This document shows positions 37,795 to 46,371 of a stretch of 64,000 nt of DNA, in pieces. Origin of the DNA: Chryseolinea serpens (GTDB lineage: Bacteria; Bacteroidota; Bacteroidia; Cytophagales; Cyclobacteriaceae); NCBI RefSeq assembly GCF_900129725.1, contig NZ_FQWQ01000002.1, positions 806,001 to 870,000 of the forward strand, read 5' to 3'. How positions within the stretch are numbered: the first letter of the stretch is position 1; each line of letters starts with the position of its first letter. The translations under genes and the position numbers were made by a program. Under the pieces are notes generated by a model. It did no database searches and was not told the origin of the DNA. It saw only the letters and a program-made list of their open reading frames with translations.

Positions 37795-38607
37795 TTGACG
37801 CACTACGAGATCCTTGGTCTTTCCGGCTTGGCTACAGCCGACGATGTTAACGCGGCATATGCGCGCCGGGTCAATGAACATTTGTCTCAACCCGCCGAAG
37901 ACTCGCCCCAAATTATGGCACAACTGAAAGCGGCCTATGCCGTACTTTCCGACCCCGTGCTGCGGGCACAATACGATCAGCAACTTTACGGGTCATCACC
38001 TGAACAGACTGCGGTTGAATATGTAGTGGAAGAAGAAGACCCGGCCGAAGTTTACCGGAGAGAATACATTCAAAAAAAACAACTCGAAAAAGAAAAAGCC
38101 CATCGCGCCAATGAGGCCTGGCGAAGGGGCATTTTCCGGATCATGCGGGTCGTAAATTTTGTGATCCTGGCCTTTGCCATCACGCTGACGCTCGACTACT
38201 TCTTACCGGGTCGGATGAACGAGGAGTGGTCCATCCGCGAGTGGTCGGAGCAGCGCGGTGGCGGCAGACACAGGTACACTGCCTGTATGATAAAGACGAT
38301 GCACTTTACGATCCGGGTGCCCTGCAGCCTTTACTACGGATATCATTACAACGCTGATGAGCCCCAATCGCTCTTCATCCTCGAAACGACCGTCTTCAAA
38401 ATACCCCGGACCATCTCATACAAAGACGGTCAAAAAATGATCACCCTCTCGCTGCCGGACACCTTTTATTCCTTCGGCCTGATGAAACCGCTATTCCTTT
38501 TAGGCATTACGTTCGGTATACTCCTGATACGACGCTATAATTATTCGACGTTCCAGTTCTGCTTCATGCCCGTTTGTGCGTTGTTTATCACCCTCGCATG
38601 GATTTAG
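37795..38607 (+). CDS. J-like membrane protein lacking the HPD motif
   Basis: A 270-residue paralogue of the preceding gene. The J-like domain (HYEILGLSGLATADDVNAAYA) keeps the helices, including LKAAYAVLSDPVLRAQYDQQLYG, but HPD is replaced by HLS (NEHLSQPAED), so it should not stimulate DnaK. The linker (EEDPAEVYRREYIQKKQLEK), membrane segment, extracytoplasmic domain and C-terminal membrane segments match the neighbour. It also starts at TTG, with an in-frame TAA three codons upstream. Its 3' end overlaps the convergent DUF502 gene by 4 bp. Confidence 0.8.
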   Translation: MTHYEILGLSGLATADDVNAAYARRVNEHLSQPAEDSPQIMAQLKAAYAVLSDPVLRAQYDQQLYGSSPEQTAVEYVVEEEDPAEVYRREYIQKKQLEKEKAHRANEAWRRGIFRIMRVVNFVILAFAITLTLDYFLPGRMNEEWSIREWSEQRGGGRHRYTACMIKTMHFTIRVPCSLYYGYHYNADEPQSLFILETTVFKIPRTISYKDGQKMITLSLPDTFYSFGLMKPLFLLGITFGILLIRRYNYSTFQFCFMPVCALFITLAWI

Positions 38608-39167
38608 GATTCTCTGAATCCACTCACTCCACCCGACACAATAAACTTCATCGCCGTAGGCCCGGAAATATTCAAGGGCTTGATATTCTCTTTCGAAACA
38701 AAATAGTGAAAGCCCGAAAAGGCATAGGAATGCGGAAAGTAAACCACCACCATATCGGTCAACCCCAGTTCCGTCAGGTCGGGTTGGGTGATGAATCCGA
38801 TCTGGTATAAATTATTATCCTTGTTGATGCGCACCAGCACGGGTTTGTTGAATTTCTTTTTGTCGCCCACGAACGCGCCCAACAAATCTTTTACGGCCGA
38901 GTAGATCAGCTTCACCAACGGGATTCTGTTCATTCCATGATCGAACCAATCGGCAAAAGTCTTGAATGCAAAATTAGTGGTCAGGTATCCGAAGCCTGTG
39001 ATCGTAACAATGATGATAAGGAATCCCAATCCCGGATACGGAAGATTCAACAGTTTGTCCAGACTTTGAAACGAGAAGTATATGAAATAGGCCGTAGCAA
39101 CAAGGGGTACGATAAAAAGCGTACCGCTAAAAAAGTAACGAATAAAACGCCTGAAAGTACTATCCAT
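38604..39167 (-). CDS. DUF502 family membrane protein
   Basis: A 187-residue protein with two N-terminal membrane segments (GTLFIVPLVATAYFIYFSF and LGFLIIIVTITGFGYLTTNF) and a conserved soluble part (RIPLVKLIYSAVKDLLGAF, FPHSYAFSGFHYF). These match DUF502, a family of unknown function found widely in bacteria and plants. It is convergent with the second J-like gene and 47 bp downstream of cmk on the same strand. Confidence 0.85.
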   Translation of the reverse strand: MDSTFRRFIRYFFSGTLFIVPLVATAYFIYFSFQSLDKLLNLPYPGLGFLIIIVTITGFGYLTTNFAFKTFADWFDHGMNRIPLVKLIYSAVKDLLGAFVGDKKKFNKPVLVRINKDNNLYQIGFITQPDLTELGLTDMVVVYFPHSYAFSGFHYFVSKENIKPLNISGPTAMKFIVSGGVSGFRES

Positions 39168-39214
39168 GGGGGTTACGTTTACACTACTCTCCTACTCCTT
39201 CAAAAATCCACCGG

Positions 39215-39904
39215 TCAGTGCAACACGATCATCTTGGCCAGCGCCAGGCGCACCACTTCGTCCACTTGTTCTTCGAGGGTGACGTGTGTGGTATCGAGGA
39301 CGAGCGCGTCTTCGGCTTGCCGGAGCGGGCTTTCCTTGCGGGTGGTATCGATCTTGTCGCGTTGCAAAATATTGTCCACCACATCGTCGAGATCCACCAT
39401 CTGGTTTTTCTCCAGCAGTTCACGTTGTCTCCGGAAGGCGCGCGTCAACAGATCGGCCGTCATGAAAACCTTCAGCTCGGCCTGGGGAAACACCACGGTG
39501 CCGATGTCGCGACCGTCCATGACCACGCCGCGCTCTTTTCCCAAGCGCCGTTGTTGCTCTACCATGGCCAGACGCACTTCTTTGATGGTGCTCACGGGGC
39601 TCACCATTTCCGATACGCGCATGGTGCGGATGGGCTTCTCAACGTTGAGACCGTTGAGGTAGGTCTCCGATTTGTTTTTTGAACTGATCTTAAAGGTGAT
39701 ATGAATATCCTGTAGCGCGCGGGCCACCTCCTTGGGGTTGGTCATGGCCACATGGTGATCCAGAAAATAGAGCGTGACGGCGCGATACATGGCGCCCGTG
39801 TCGATGTAGCGATAGCCGAGAATATTGGAGACCTCTTTTGCCGTACTGCTCTTTCCGCAAGCCGAATATCCGTCGATGGCGATGACGATTTTACGAAGGT
39901 TCAT
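39215..39904 (-). CDS. cmk: Cytidylate kinase
   Basis: A 229-residue nucleoside monophosphate kinase that makes CDP and dCDP. Start is placed at ATG 39904 (MNLRKIVIAIDGYSACGKSS), giving the P-loop GYSACGKSST at residues 12-21. Family signatures DTGAMYRAVTLYFLDH, DGRDIGTVVFP and the NMP-binding insert follow. This ATG overlaps the stop of a 45-codon lipoprotein gene by one base (TGATG), which supports the start and suggests coupling. Confidence 0.94.
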   Translation of the reverse strand: MNLRKIVIAIDGYSACGKSSTAKEVSNILGYRYIDTGAMYRAVTLYFLDHHVAMTNPKEVARALQDIHITFKISSKNKSETYLNGLNVEKPIRTMRVSEMVSPVSTIKEVRLAMVEQQRRLGKERGVVMDGRDIGTVVFPQAELKVFMTADLLTRAFRRQRELLEKNQMVDLDDVVDNILQRDKIDTTRKESPLRQAEDALVLDTTHVTLEEQVDEVVRLALAKMIVLH

Positions 39905-40041
39905 CAGCAATCCTTTTGAGGACAAGGGATCGGTTTTCCAGGTTTCAGCTTTTTATGCTTTTTGGCATGATGCGACGACGAGCAGGCTTCCACCAGAAGC
40001 ACCAGCACCATCAGGAGGGAAAAACGAATAATTCTCTTCAC
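39904..40041 (-). CDS. Tiny putative lipoprotein upstream of cmk
   Basis: A 45-residue product from GTG 40041: MKRIIRFSLLMVLVLLVEAC and a basic tail (SSSHHAKKHKKLKPGKPIP) ending in PQKDC. The lipobox VEAC predicts lipidation at residue 20, leaving a 26-residue His/Lys-rich mature peptide. Its stop overlaps the cmk start by one base. A good -7 box lies 21 bp upstream. A longer frame to 40206 is open, but its extra sequence lacks any family features and crosses the promoter. Function unknown. Confidence 0.6.
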   Translation of the reverse strand: MKRIIRFSLLMVLVLLVEACSSSHHAKKHKKLKPGKPIPCPQKDC

Positions 40042-40061
40042 AGTGTTGCTTTTGTTTGGAC

Positions 40062-40069
40062 CAAAAATA
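40062..40069 (-). promoter_or_regulatory. Candidate -7 box for the lipoprotein-cmk transcript (TATTTTTG)
   Basis: Exact match to TAnnTTTG on the minus strand, ending 20 bp before the GTG at 40041. A TTG lies 15 bp upstream, closer than usual, so only the -7 element is well supported. Confidence 0.45.
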
Positions 40070-40259
40070 GGGCAAATGATGCCACAAACCTTTCTCTCCG
40101 ACACTTTATTTTGACCACTCGGCCAAAATCCAGCCCCCAACGGCGTGTTTCCGCACACTGCCTGGCGGCTGGCCTGGGATGGAAAAATCGATGTTTGTAC
40201 CTGCATACCCCATGTTTTTGACAGCTCGCTTTAGTAAATTGTAAAAAAAACAAGGTGTA

Positions 40260-40535
40260 ATGGAAACGAACGATCAAGGCAAAAACGAAAAGACCTTTAA
40301 TAATTTCGGCAAAAAAATAGACGATTTTATGGTCGAACTCAATGAAGCGGGAGACCGACTGCAAAAAGAATTCCATTTGAAATACGAAGAGCTGAAAGTG
40401 TCGGCCGAAAAATTCCGCAACGATGCCGAAAACAAAGAGCGCTGGCGCGAAGTGGAGGCCAGCCTGAAAAAAGCCGGCGACGAATTGGGCAATGCTTTCA
40501 AAGCAGCCTTCAAGAAAAAGGAAGATCCGAAATAA
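40260..40535 (+). CDS. Small charged coiled-coil protein, unknown function
   Basis: A 91-residue, very hydrophilic protein. Heptad-like Leu/Phe spacing in DDFMVELNEAGDRLQKEFHL and KAGDELGNAFKAAFKK predicts a long helix or coiled coil. There is no signal peptide, no cysteine and no membrane segment. No family is recognised. It is transcribed divergently from the lipoprotein-cmk genes and closed by a strong bidirectional hairpin shared with the convergent MATE gene. Confidence 0.6.
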   Translation: METNDQGKNEKTFNNFGKKIDDFMVELNEAGDRLQKEFHLKYEELKVSAEKFRNDAENKERWREVEASLKKAGDELGNAFKAAFKKKEDPK

Positions 40536-40545
40536 TCACGTCCCT

Positions 40546-40585
40546 AAAAAAAAAATCGTTGCGCCCTGTACAGGCGCAACGATCT
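40546..40585. terminator. Bidirectional terminator between the coiled-coil and MATE genes
   Basis: Stem atcgttgcgcc / ggcgcaacgat around ctgtaca, with a run of A on the left; on the minus strand this becomes a T run. It serves the convergent MATE gene best and probably the plus-strand gene as well. Confidence 0.75.
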
Positions 40586-40599
40586 ATTACGCATACCTT

Positions 40600-42006
40600 C
40601 TATACTTTCGCCAACTTCCATTTTCCCTGTCGGAAAATGATGATGCCGGCAATCGCCATGAGCGATTCGGCAATGGCGATGGCAGCATACACGCCTCTCG
40701 TACCCACCTGGAAGGTCTCCGCCAGCAAATAGGCCAATGGAATTTGAAAAAGCCAGAAACCCACAAAGCTGATCATCGTCGGCGTGCGCGTATCGCCGGC
40801 CCCATTGAACGACTGGTTGATCACCATGCTAAACGCATAGAAGACGTAGCCCAGGGAAACGATTTGCAAACACTCCGCACCCTGTTCGATCGCGGCAGGG
40901 TCTATCGAGAACAACCCAATGATCGGCCGGGCCAGCAGAAAGAACACGACGGTAACGATTCCCAGGAAAATCATATTCAAAAAGGCCGCTCTCCATGCCG
41001 ATTGCTCCGCGCGATCAGGATGACCCGCACCCAAATTTTGTCCCACCAGGGTTGCCGCCGCATTGGCCATTCCCCACGCGGGCAGGATCGCGAACACGAT
41101 CACCCGAATGGCAAATGTATAGCCTCCCAAAGCAGCTTCTCCAAAGCTGGACATGATGCGATTCAAAAAGATCCAACTGCCCGACCCGATCAGAAACTGG
41201 CCCGTGCTTCCGGACGATATCACAATGAGGCGCCAAACAATATGCCATTGGGCCACCAGGTGTTTTGCGTGAAGCATGATGATCCCCTTGCCCCGCACCA
41301 AATGATACAATTGATAGAGCACGCCGATGCTCCGGCCCGTGGTCGTCGCAATCGCCGCGCCCTCCACACCGAACGCCGGGATGGGCCCCAACCCAAAGAT
41401 GAAAATCGGATCGAGGATCATGTTCACCAGGTTTGCCAGGATCAGCGATCTCATCGCGATAGAGGCATCGCCTGCGCCGCGAAAAACACCATTGATCAGG
41501 AATAGCAACATGATCGACATGTTTCCGGTGATCATCCACCGTGTATAGCCAGAGTTTTTTTCGATAAGCAATTCACTGCCCCCCATGAGGCGCAGTAAGT
41601 CTTCCGAAAACAAGATCCCGACAACACTGATCGCGAGCGACAAGATTATCCCAAGCAAAACCGCCTGAGCGCCGGCTTCTTTTGCGGCTTCAATATCTTT
41701 CTCGCCCACACGGCGCGCGACCATGGCCGTGGCGCCGATGCCCAGGCCCATCGCCAGAGAATAAATCAAGCTGAGTAAAGACTCGGTTAAGCCGATGGTG
41801 GCAATGGCACTGTTATCGTGCAACTGACCGACAAAGAAAGCATCGACCACAGCAAACAGCGACTCCATGGCCATCTCCAACACCATCGGAATGGCTAAAA
41901 GAAGAATGGCCTTGTCGATGCTTAAGACGGTATAATCCTGTTGATCTCCTCTTATCGCTTGTTTAAAAAGTCGAAAAAAGGAATTGACTTTTATAGAAAA
42001 TGACAT
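40600..42006 (-). CDS. MATE family efflux transporter
   Basis: A 468-residue polytopic protein with about twelve membrane segments and the internal two-fold repeat of MATE transporters: AIPMVLEMAMESLFAVVDAFFVG near the start and a matching half after residue 250. These exporters swap Na+ or H+ for cationic drugs or metabolites. The N-terminal 35 residues (FRLFKQAIRGDQQDYTVLSI) are cytoplasmic. It stands alone; the 306-bp gap upstream contains the terminator of the next gene. Confidence 0.92.
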   Translation of the reverse strand: MSFSIKVNSFFRLFKQAIRGDQQDYTVLSIDKAILLLAIPMVLEMAMESLFAVVDAFFVGQLHDNSAIATIGLTESLLSLIYSLAMGLGIGATAMVARRVGEKDIEAAKEAGAQAVLLGIILSLAISVVGILFSEDLLRLMGGSELLIEKNSGYTRWMITGNMSIMLLFLINGVFRGAGDASIAMRSLILANLVNMILDPIFIFGLGPIPAFGVEGAAIATTTGRSIGVLYQLYHLVRGKGIIMLHAKHLVAQWHIVWRLIVISSGSTGQFLIGSGSWIFLNRIMSSFGEAALGGYTFAIRVIVFAILPAWGMANAAATLVGQNLGAGHPDRAEQSAWRAAFLNMIFLGIVTVVFFLLARPIIGLFSIDPAAIEQGAECLQIVSLGYVFYAFSMVINQSFNGAGDTRTPTMISFVGFWLFQIPLAYLLAETFQVGTRGVYAAIAIAESLMAIAGIIIFRQGKWKLAKV

Positions 42007-42253
42007 GAAATGACTTTAATAGATTGAGAAAAAAAATAAAAAAGGAAGAGAGCCCCCGGTAATGTGGCTTTTTAGAGAAGGGGACGGACCATATCCGTCA
42101 TGGAGAAAGCGAGGCTGTTCATAGGCGTAATGATTGCGCTTGCTAGGGCTTACGTTAAAGACCGGTGAAAGGTTGGGATTTCGCCCGAACAATTTCAGAT
42201 AAGTTCATATCCCTTGGGGCACGAACCGTGACGCCCACGATTCAAAATTCTAT

Positions 42254-42283
42254 AAAAAAGAAAAAGACCATCCCAAGACGGCC
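42254..42283 (-). terminator. Terminator of the DUF2807 gene
   Basis: On the minus strand, stem ggccgtc / gatggtc (with two G-U pairs), loop ttgg, then tttttctttttt. It is 30 bp past the DUF2807 stop. The rest of 42007-42253 holds no gene that I can support. Confidence 0.65.
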
Positions 42284-42312
42284 CTTTCATTTACGGGTTG
42301 TGTTGCTTTTTA

Positions 42313-43038
42313 TCAGTCTTTTTGAACGCTGCTGGCGCCCGATACATTGGAGTTTACCGAAGGATTTCCACGATACAAAATCGAACTGGCACCGCCCGCA
42401 ACGACGTTGAGCTCATCCGAAACCGTAACCTTTCCGCTACTGGCGCCCGACACATTAATATCTGCTTTGCCCACCGGATAGTCGAAAGCGCTCAAAATCG
42501 ATGCGCCCGACACCTCCGCTTTCAACTCATCGCCCAACCCAAAAAGATGCAGGCTGGAGGCGCCGGACAGCACGAGGTTAACTTTGCGATAGCCTGCGTC
42601 CAGTTGCGATACCGACGCGCCCGAAAGATAAATGCTCAGATCCTCGTCGCTCTCGAAGCCGATGATGCGGGATTCGGTGGCGCCGGAGAAGTTCACTTCT
42701 TTTAGCTTGGGCATCGTGATGGTGATGTAGGTGTCGTGACGGCGGTTGGCGTTGTCATCGAATTTGATGATGAGGGTGCTGCCGCTTTTAAAAACGTCGA
42801 GATCGTTCAGGTTGCGGCGGTCGCCACGGATTTCGATGCTAAAGGTGTTGGCTTGCTCCACGCGAATATTGAAGGCACTGCCCATTTCCAGGCGGTCGAA
42901 GTCAACCAGAGAGTAGGTTTCCGTGGAGTCCTGCAGAGGGCCGGGATCTTCCGTGTGGTCGCAGCCGGCGAGCGCGGCAACGAGGAGACATAGTGAGACC
43001 GAGAGCGTTTTGATGTACTTCTGCATAAGGGGGTTCAT
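42313..43038 (-). CDS. Lipoprotein with head GIN domain (DUF2807)
   Basis: A 241-residue exported protein with lipobox VAALAGC (Cys at residue 26). The mature part is a DUF2807 beta-helix whose coils repeat an SGAS-type turn: FSGATESR, LSGASVSQ, LSGASSLH, VSGASILS, VSGASSGK, AGGASSIL, VSGASSVQ. The opening DFDRLEMGSAFNIRVEQ is typical. Function is unknown but such proteins are abundant in Bacteroidota. A GAGGA sequence 6 bases before the first ATG supports the 43038 start over an in-frame ATG four codons later. Confidence 0.87.
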   Translation of the reverse strand: MNPLMQKYIKTLSVSLCLLVAALAGCDHTEDPGPLQDSTETYSLVDFDRLEMGSAFNIRVEQANTFSIEIRGDRRNLNDLDVFKSGSTLIIKFDDNANRRHDTYITITMPKLKEVNFSGATESRIIGFESDEDLSIYLSGASVSQLDAGYRKVNLVLSGASSLHLFGLGDELKAEVSGASILSAFDYPVGKADINVSGASSGKVTVSDELNVVAGGASSILYRGNPSVNSNVSGASSVQKD

Positions 43039-43100
43039 TTGGTTTCCTCGTTAGGACAACCAAGTTTGGAATTACCCCTATGCTGAATAAAAAAAATGCA

Positions 43101-43177
43101 GAACCGCCTTCCCTACTCGCCGACTTGCCCGTCGTAGCTTTAGCGAAGACGGGAGCTTTAGCGAAGGAGGGCGGTTC
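43101..43177. repeat. Repeat hairpin with agctttagcgaag units
   Basis: Near-palindromic ends (gaaccgccttcc at 43101-43112, ggagggcggttc at 43166-43177) enclose an inner stem cccgtc / gacggg and two agctttagcgaag units. The same units recur at 62084-62245. It sits directly after the aldehyde dehydrogenase stop (minus strand). Confidence 0.7.
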
Positions 43178-43189
43178 AAAATGATTTTT

Positions 43190-44542
43190 TCAGGCGATGG
43201 AAATCGTCTTCACATTCACAAATTCCTTGATCCCCGCCTCCGAAAGCTCCCTTCCATAACCGGACTTCTTAATCCCCCCAAATGGCAACCGCTGATCGGA
43301 TTTCATCAACGCGTTAATAAACACCGACCCCGACTCGACCTCCCGCGCCAAACGCTCGCCGCGCTCAATATCCTTCGTCCAGATGGAAGCGCCCAACCCA
43401 TACCGGCTGGCATTCGCCAATTGCACCGCCTCCTCTTCCGTGCGCGCCGTGATCACCGCCGCCAGTGGCCCAAAGGTCTCTTCATCAAACGCCGGGATGC
43501 CGGGTTTCACATTATCCAATAATATAGGCTGGACGTTCGCCTGCTGGCGTTGCCCGCCGGTCACCAACCGGGCGCCCAGTTTCACCGATGCGTTCAATTG
43601 CTTCTCCAGCGACTCCGCCAGGTCCACCCGCGCCACAGGTCCCATGGAAATGTTGCCATCAAAAGGATCGCCCTGACGCAAGGCTTTAATGTTTTCCGCG
43701 AAGCGGCTCAGGAACTCTTCCTTCACCTGCTCCACGACAATGAACCGCTTGGCACTGATACACGATTGCCCCGCATTTTGCATCCGCGACTGCGTGGCGA
43801 TCTTTGCCGTCTTCTCCAGGTCGGCATCGGCCAATACAATAAAAGGATCGCTGCCTCCCAGCTCAAGCACGGTTCGCTTAATATGTTTTCCGGCAATCGC
43901 CGCCACTTGCGAGCCCGCAAACTCGCTTCCCGTCAACGCCACACCTTGAACGACATCGGACTCCAGGACGCTTTCGATGACCTTGTTGTCGATCAACAGC
44001 GACTGAAATACACCGTCGGGAAAACCCGCTTCGCGAAACACCTTCTCCAGCAGCAATGAACATTTCGAAACGGTCGACGCATGTTTCAGCAAGCCTACGT
44101 TCCCTGCCATCAGCGCGGGGGCGGCAAACCGGATGACTTGCCAGAAGGGAAAATTCCAGGGCATCACGGCCAGTATGGCACCCGTTGGGTGGTGCGACAC
44201 CAGGCTTCGGCGGGCGTCGGTGGCGATGATCTGATCGGCGAGGAATTTCTCGGCGTTGTTCGCGAAGAACTCGCAGGCACCGGCGCTTTTTTCGATTTCG
44301 GCGCGGGCCTCACCGATCACTTTGCCCATCTCCAGCGTGATGGTGCGGGCATATTCTTCTTTGTTTGCTCGCAGCAGGACGGCGGCCTTCTGCATGAGCG
44401 TTGCGCGCTCGATAAAGGTGGTGCGCTTCCAGCTTTGATAAGCTTTGCCAGCCGTGTCAAGTTTTTTTTGAACCGTGGAGGCATCCATGGGCTGAAATTC
44501 TCCAACGACAGATTGATCAAATGGGTTGATGGATCGTAGCAT
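43190..44542 (-). CDS. NAD(P)-dependent succinate-semialdehyde dehydrogenase-like
   Basis: A 450-residue aldehyde dehydrogenase. Catalytic Cys is in NAGQSCISAKRF and the general base Glu in LELGGSDPF. WNFPFWQVIRFAAPALMAGN and the C-terminal PFGGIKKSGYGRELSEAG match the succinate-semialdehyde dehydrogenase branch (GabD/Sad-like), which oxidises succinate semialdehyde to succinate. The short N-terminus, beginning LRSINPFDQSVVGE, is also typical. Substrate assignment is by resemblance. It is a single-gene unit with its own repeat hairpin downstream. Confidence 0.88.
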   Translation of the reverse strand: MLRSINPFDQSVVGEFQPMDASTVQKKLDTAGKAYQSWKRTTFIERATLMQKAAVLLRANKEEYARTITLEMGKVIGEARAEIEKSAGACEFFANNAEKFLADQIIATDARRSLVSHHPTGAILAVMPWNFPFWQVIRFAAPALMAGNVGLLKHASTVSKCSLLLEKVFREAGFPDGVFQSLLIDNKVIESVLESDVVQGVALTGSEFAGSQVAAIAGKHIKRTVLELGGSDPFIVLADADLEKTAKIATQSRMQNAGQSCISAKRFIVVEQVKEEFLSRFAENIKALRQGDPFDGNISMGPVARVDLAESLEKQLNASVKLGARLVTGGQRQQANVQPILLDNVKPGIPAFDEETFGPLAAVITARTEEEAVQLANASRYGLGASIWTKDIERGERLAREVESGSVFINALMKSDQRLPFGGIKKSGYGRELSEAGIKEFVNVKTISIA

Positions 44543-44586
44543 GGTGAAATAACGTATGGGCGTTCAAAAAGATTAACAGCAAAAAG

Positions 44587-44613
44587 AAAAGCCAGGTTCA
44601 TCACCTGGCTTTT
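44587..44613 (-). terminator. Terminator of the rplM-rpsI-rpsB-tsf operon
   Basis: Stem aaaagccaggt / acctggctttt with loop tcatc (plus-strand reading), followed on the minus strand by a T-rich run. It lies 25 bp after the tsf stop. Confidence 0.85.
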
Positions 44614-44637
44614 GCTCTATCGATTAACAGCGGAAAA

Positions 44638-45471
44638 TTATCCGATGGCTATGCGCTTGAATTCGGCTACCGTCAATCCCTTCGTCACGCTGTCGAGGTA
44701 TTGGGCTACCGTTTTGGAATTGTCTTTCACAAAGATCTGGTGCAGCAGGGTGTTGTCCTTGAAGAACTTCTGCAGCTTGCCTTGTGCGATCTTGTCCACC
44801 ATGTTGGCGGGCTTGCCTTCGGCGAGGATCTGTGCCTTGGCGATCTCCAGTTCTTTTTCGATGATGCTGGTGTCTACCGACTTCTCGTCGATGCCCACCG
44901 GGTTCATGGCGGCGATCTGCATGCCCACGTCTTTGCCGGCTTCGGTCACGTCCTTGCCGTTCACGCCTTTCAGCGAAACGAGCACGCCCAGTTTGGAACC
45001 GGCGTGGATATAGGGAACGATGGCTTCGCCTTTCATGTGAACATACTCGCTCACTTCGATCTTCTCGCCGATCTTGCCCACCAGCTCAACGATCTTGTCG
45101 TTGATGGTGAGGTCGCCAGCCTTCAGGGTCAACAAAGCTTCCTTATCGGCGGGCTTGTTGGCGAAAGCGGTTTCGGCGATCAGTTTGCCGAGGGATTGGA
45201 ACTCTTCGTTTTTACCAACGAAGTCGGTTTCGCAATTCAGGGCGATGAGCACGGCTTCTTTGTTGTCGTTGCTCACTTTAATGAATACCGAACCTTCTTT
45301 GGCGTCTCTATCAGAACGGGAAGCAGAAACTTTCTGTCCTTTCTTTCTCAGGATTTCAATAGCTTTTTCAAAATCGCCGTCGGCTTCGGTGAGGGCTTTT
45401 TTACAATCCATCATGCCGGCGCCGGTCATTTGGCGAAGCTTGTTTACATCTTGTGCTGAAATTGCTGACAT
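44638..45471 (-). CDS. tsf: Elongation factor Ts
   Basis: A 277-residue nucleotide exchange factor for EF-Tu. The N-terminal UBA domain (VNKLRQMTGAGMMDCKKALTEADGDFEKA) and the catalytic TDFVG motif (CETDFVGKNEEF) are clear, as is the C-terminal dimerisation region ending VAEFKRIAIG. Last gene of the ribosomal protein operon; 116 bp and a hairpin separate it from rpsB. Confidence 0.97.
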   Translation of the reverse strand: MSAISAQDVNKLRQMTGAGMMDCKKALTEADGDFEKAIEILRKKGQKVSASRSDRDAKEGSVFIKVSNDNKEAVLIALNCETDFVGKNEEFQSLGKLIAETAFANKPADKEALLTLKAGDLTINDKIVELVGKIGEKIEVSEYVHMKGEAIVPYIHAGSKLGVLVSLKGVNGKDVTEAGKDVGMQIAAMNPVGIDEKSVDTSIIEKELEIAKAQILAEGKPANMVDKIAQGKLQKFFKDNTLLHQIFVKDNSKTVAQYLDSVTKGLTVAEFKRIAIG

Positions 45472-45522
45472 AATTATTTTTTGATTTACGAGTGGTTGAA
45501 TATGGGATCGGCTTTAAACAAA

Positions 45523-45561
45523 TCGTCCTACCAGCTTCTGTGTTGCAAAGCGGCAGGACGA
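45523..45561 (-). promoter_or_regulatory. Hairpin between rpsB and tsf (candidate attenuator)
   Basis: Long imperfect inverted repeat with end arms tcgtcct and aggacga, extended inward by paired gcc/ggt and ctt/aag. On the minus strand it is followed only by atttgttt, a weak T run. It could reduce tsf expression relative to rpsB or be an RNA processing site. Confidence 0.5.
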
Positions 45562-45587
45562 CCAAAAGCTTAATATCGTAATGGAAA

Positions 45588-46358
45588 TTATTTTGCTTCT
45601 TCTACTGCTTCGTCAACGCGTCTTTTTTCATCCTCGTCTTTCTTGTGCGCAGCATCTTCCTTGTCTTTCTTGCGCTCCTGCAGCGATTCTTCGATCACCT
45701 TACCAACGTGTTTGGTGAGGATCGAGATCGATTTGAAAGCGTCGTCGTTGGCCGGGATCGGGAAATCCACGCCGGAAGGATCGGAGTTGGTATCCACCAG
45801 TGCAAACACGGGGATGTTCAACTTTTGAGCTTCGGTCACAGCGATGTGTTCGCGTTTTACGTCGATCACAAAAAGCGCTGCAGGCAGTCTGTTCAGGTCG
45901 GCGATACCGCCCAACAGTTTTTCAAGCTTTGCTTTTTCGCGGGTGATCATGAGGCGTTCGCGTTTTGCCAGGTTGGTAAACGCTTCGTCTTTCATGAGTT
46001 TCTCGATCGAAGAAAGTTTCTTCAGCGACTTGCGGATCGTGGCGAAGTTGGTGAGCATACCACCCAACCAGCGTTCGGTCACGAACGGCATGTTGAGGCG
46101 TTTTGCTTCTTCCGTCACGATGTCTTTCGCCTGTTTCTTCGTTGCCACGAACATGATCTTGCGACCGGAGCGAACGATGTTTCTCAGGGCGAACGTTGCC
46201 TCATCGAGGCGCGCCAGGGTTTTGTTCAGGTCGATGATGTGGATGCCGTTGTTTTCCATGAAGATGTATTCCGACATCTTCGGGTTCCACTTGCGGGTAA
46301 GGTGACCAAAGTGTACACCTGCATCCAACAGTTCCTGATATGTTAATTTTTCAGCCAT
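45588..46358 (-). CDS. rpsB: 30S ribosomal protein S2
   Basis: A 256-residue S2. Signatures LLDAGVHFGHLTRKWNPKMSEYIF at the N-terminus and PVFALVDTNSDPSGVDFPIPAND near residue 195 are standard. A C-terminal charged extension (QERKKDKEDAAHKKDEDEKR) is longer than in E. coli. It is 13 bp after rpsI. Confidence 0.97.
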   Translation of the reverse strand: MAEKLTYQELLDAGVHFGHLTRKWNPKMSEYIFMENNGIHIIDLNKTLARLDEATFALRNIVRSGRKIMFVATKKQAKDIVTEEAKRLNMPFVTERWLGGMLTNFATIRKSLKKLSSIEKLMKDEAFTNLAKRERLMITREKAKLEKLLGGIADLNRLPAALFVIDVKREHIAVTEAQKLNIPVFALVDTNSDPSGVDFPIPANDDAFKSISILTKHVGKVIEESLQERKKDKEDAAHKKDEDEKRRVDEAVEEAK

Positions 46359-46371
46359 TCTCTTTAATCGA

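Noticed and set aside
40042-40206. Longer version of the small lipoprotein (100 codons)
   Set aside because: The extension covers the promoter box at 40062-40069 and pushes the signal peptide to the middle of the protein.
42007-42253. Possible RNA gene in the MATE/DUF2807 gap
   Set aside because: I found no tRNA-like cloverleaf and no stable structure other than the terminator at 42254-42283.
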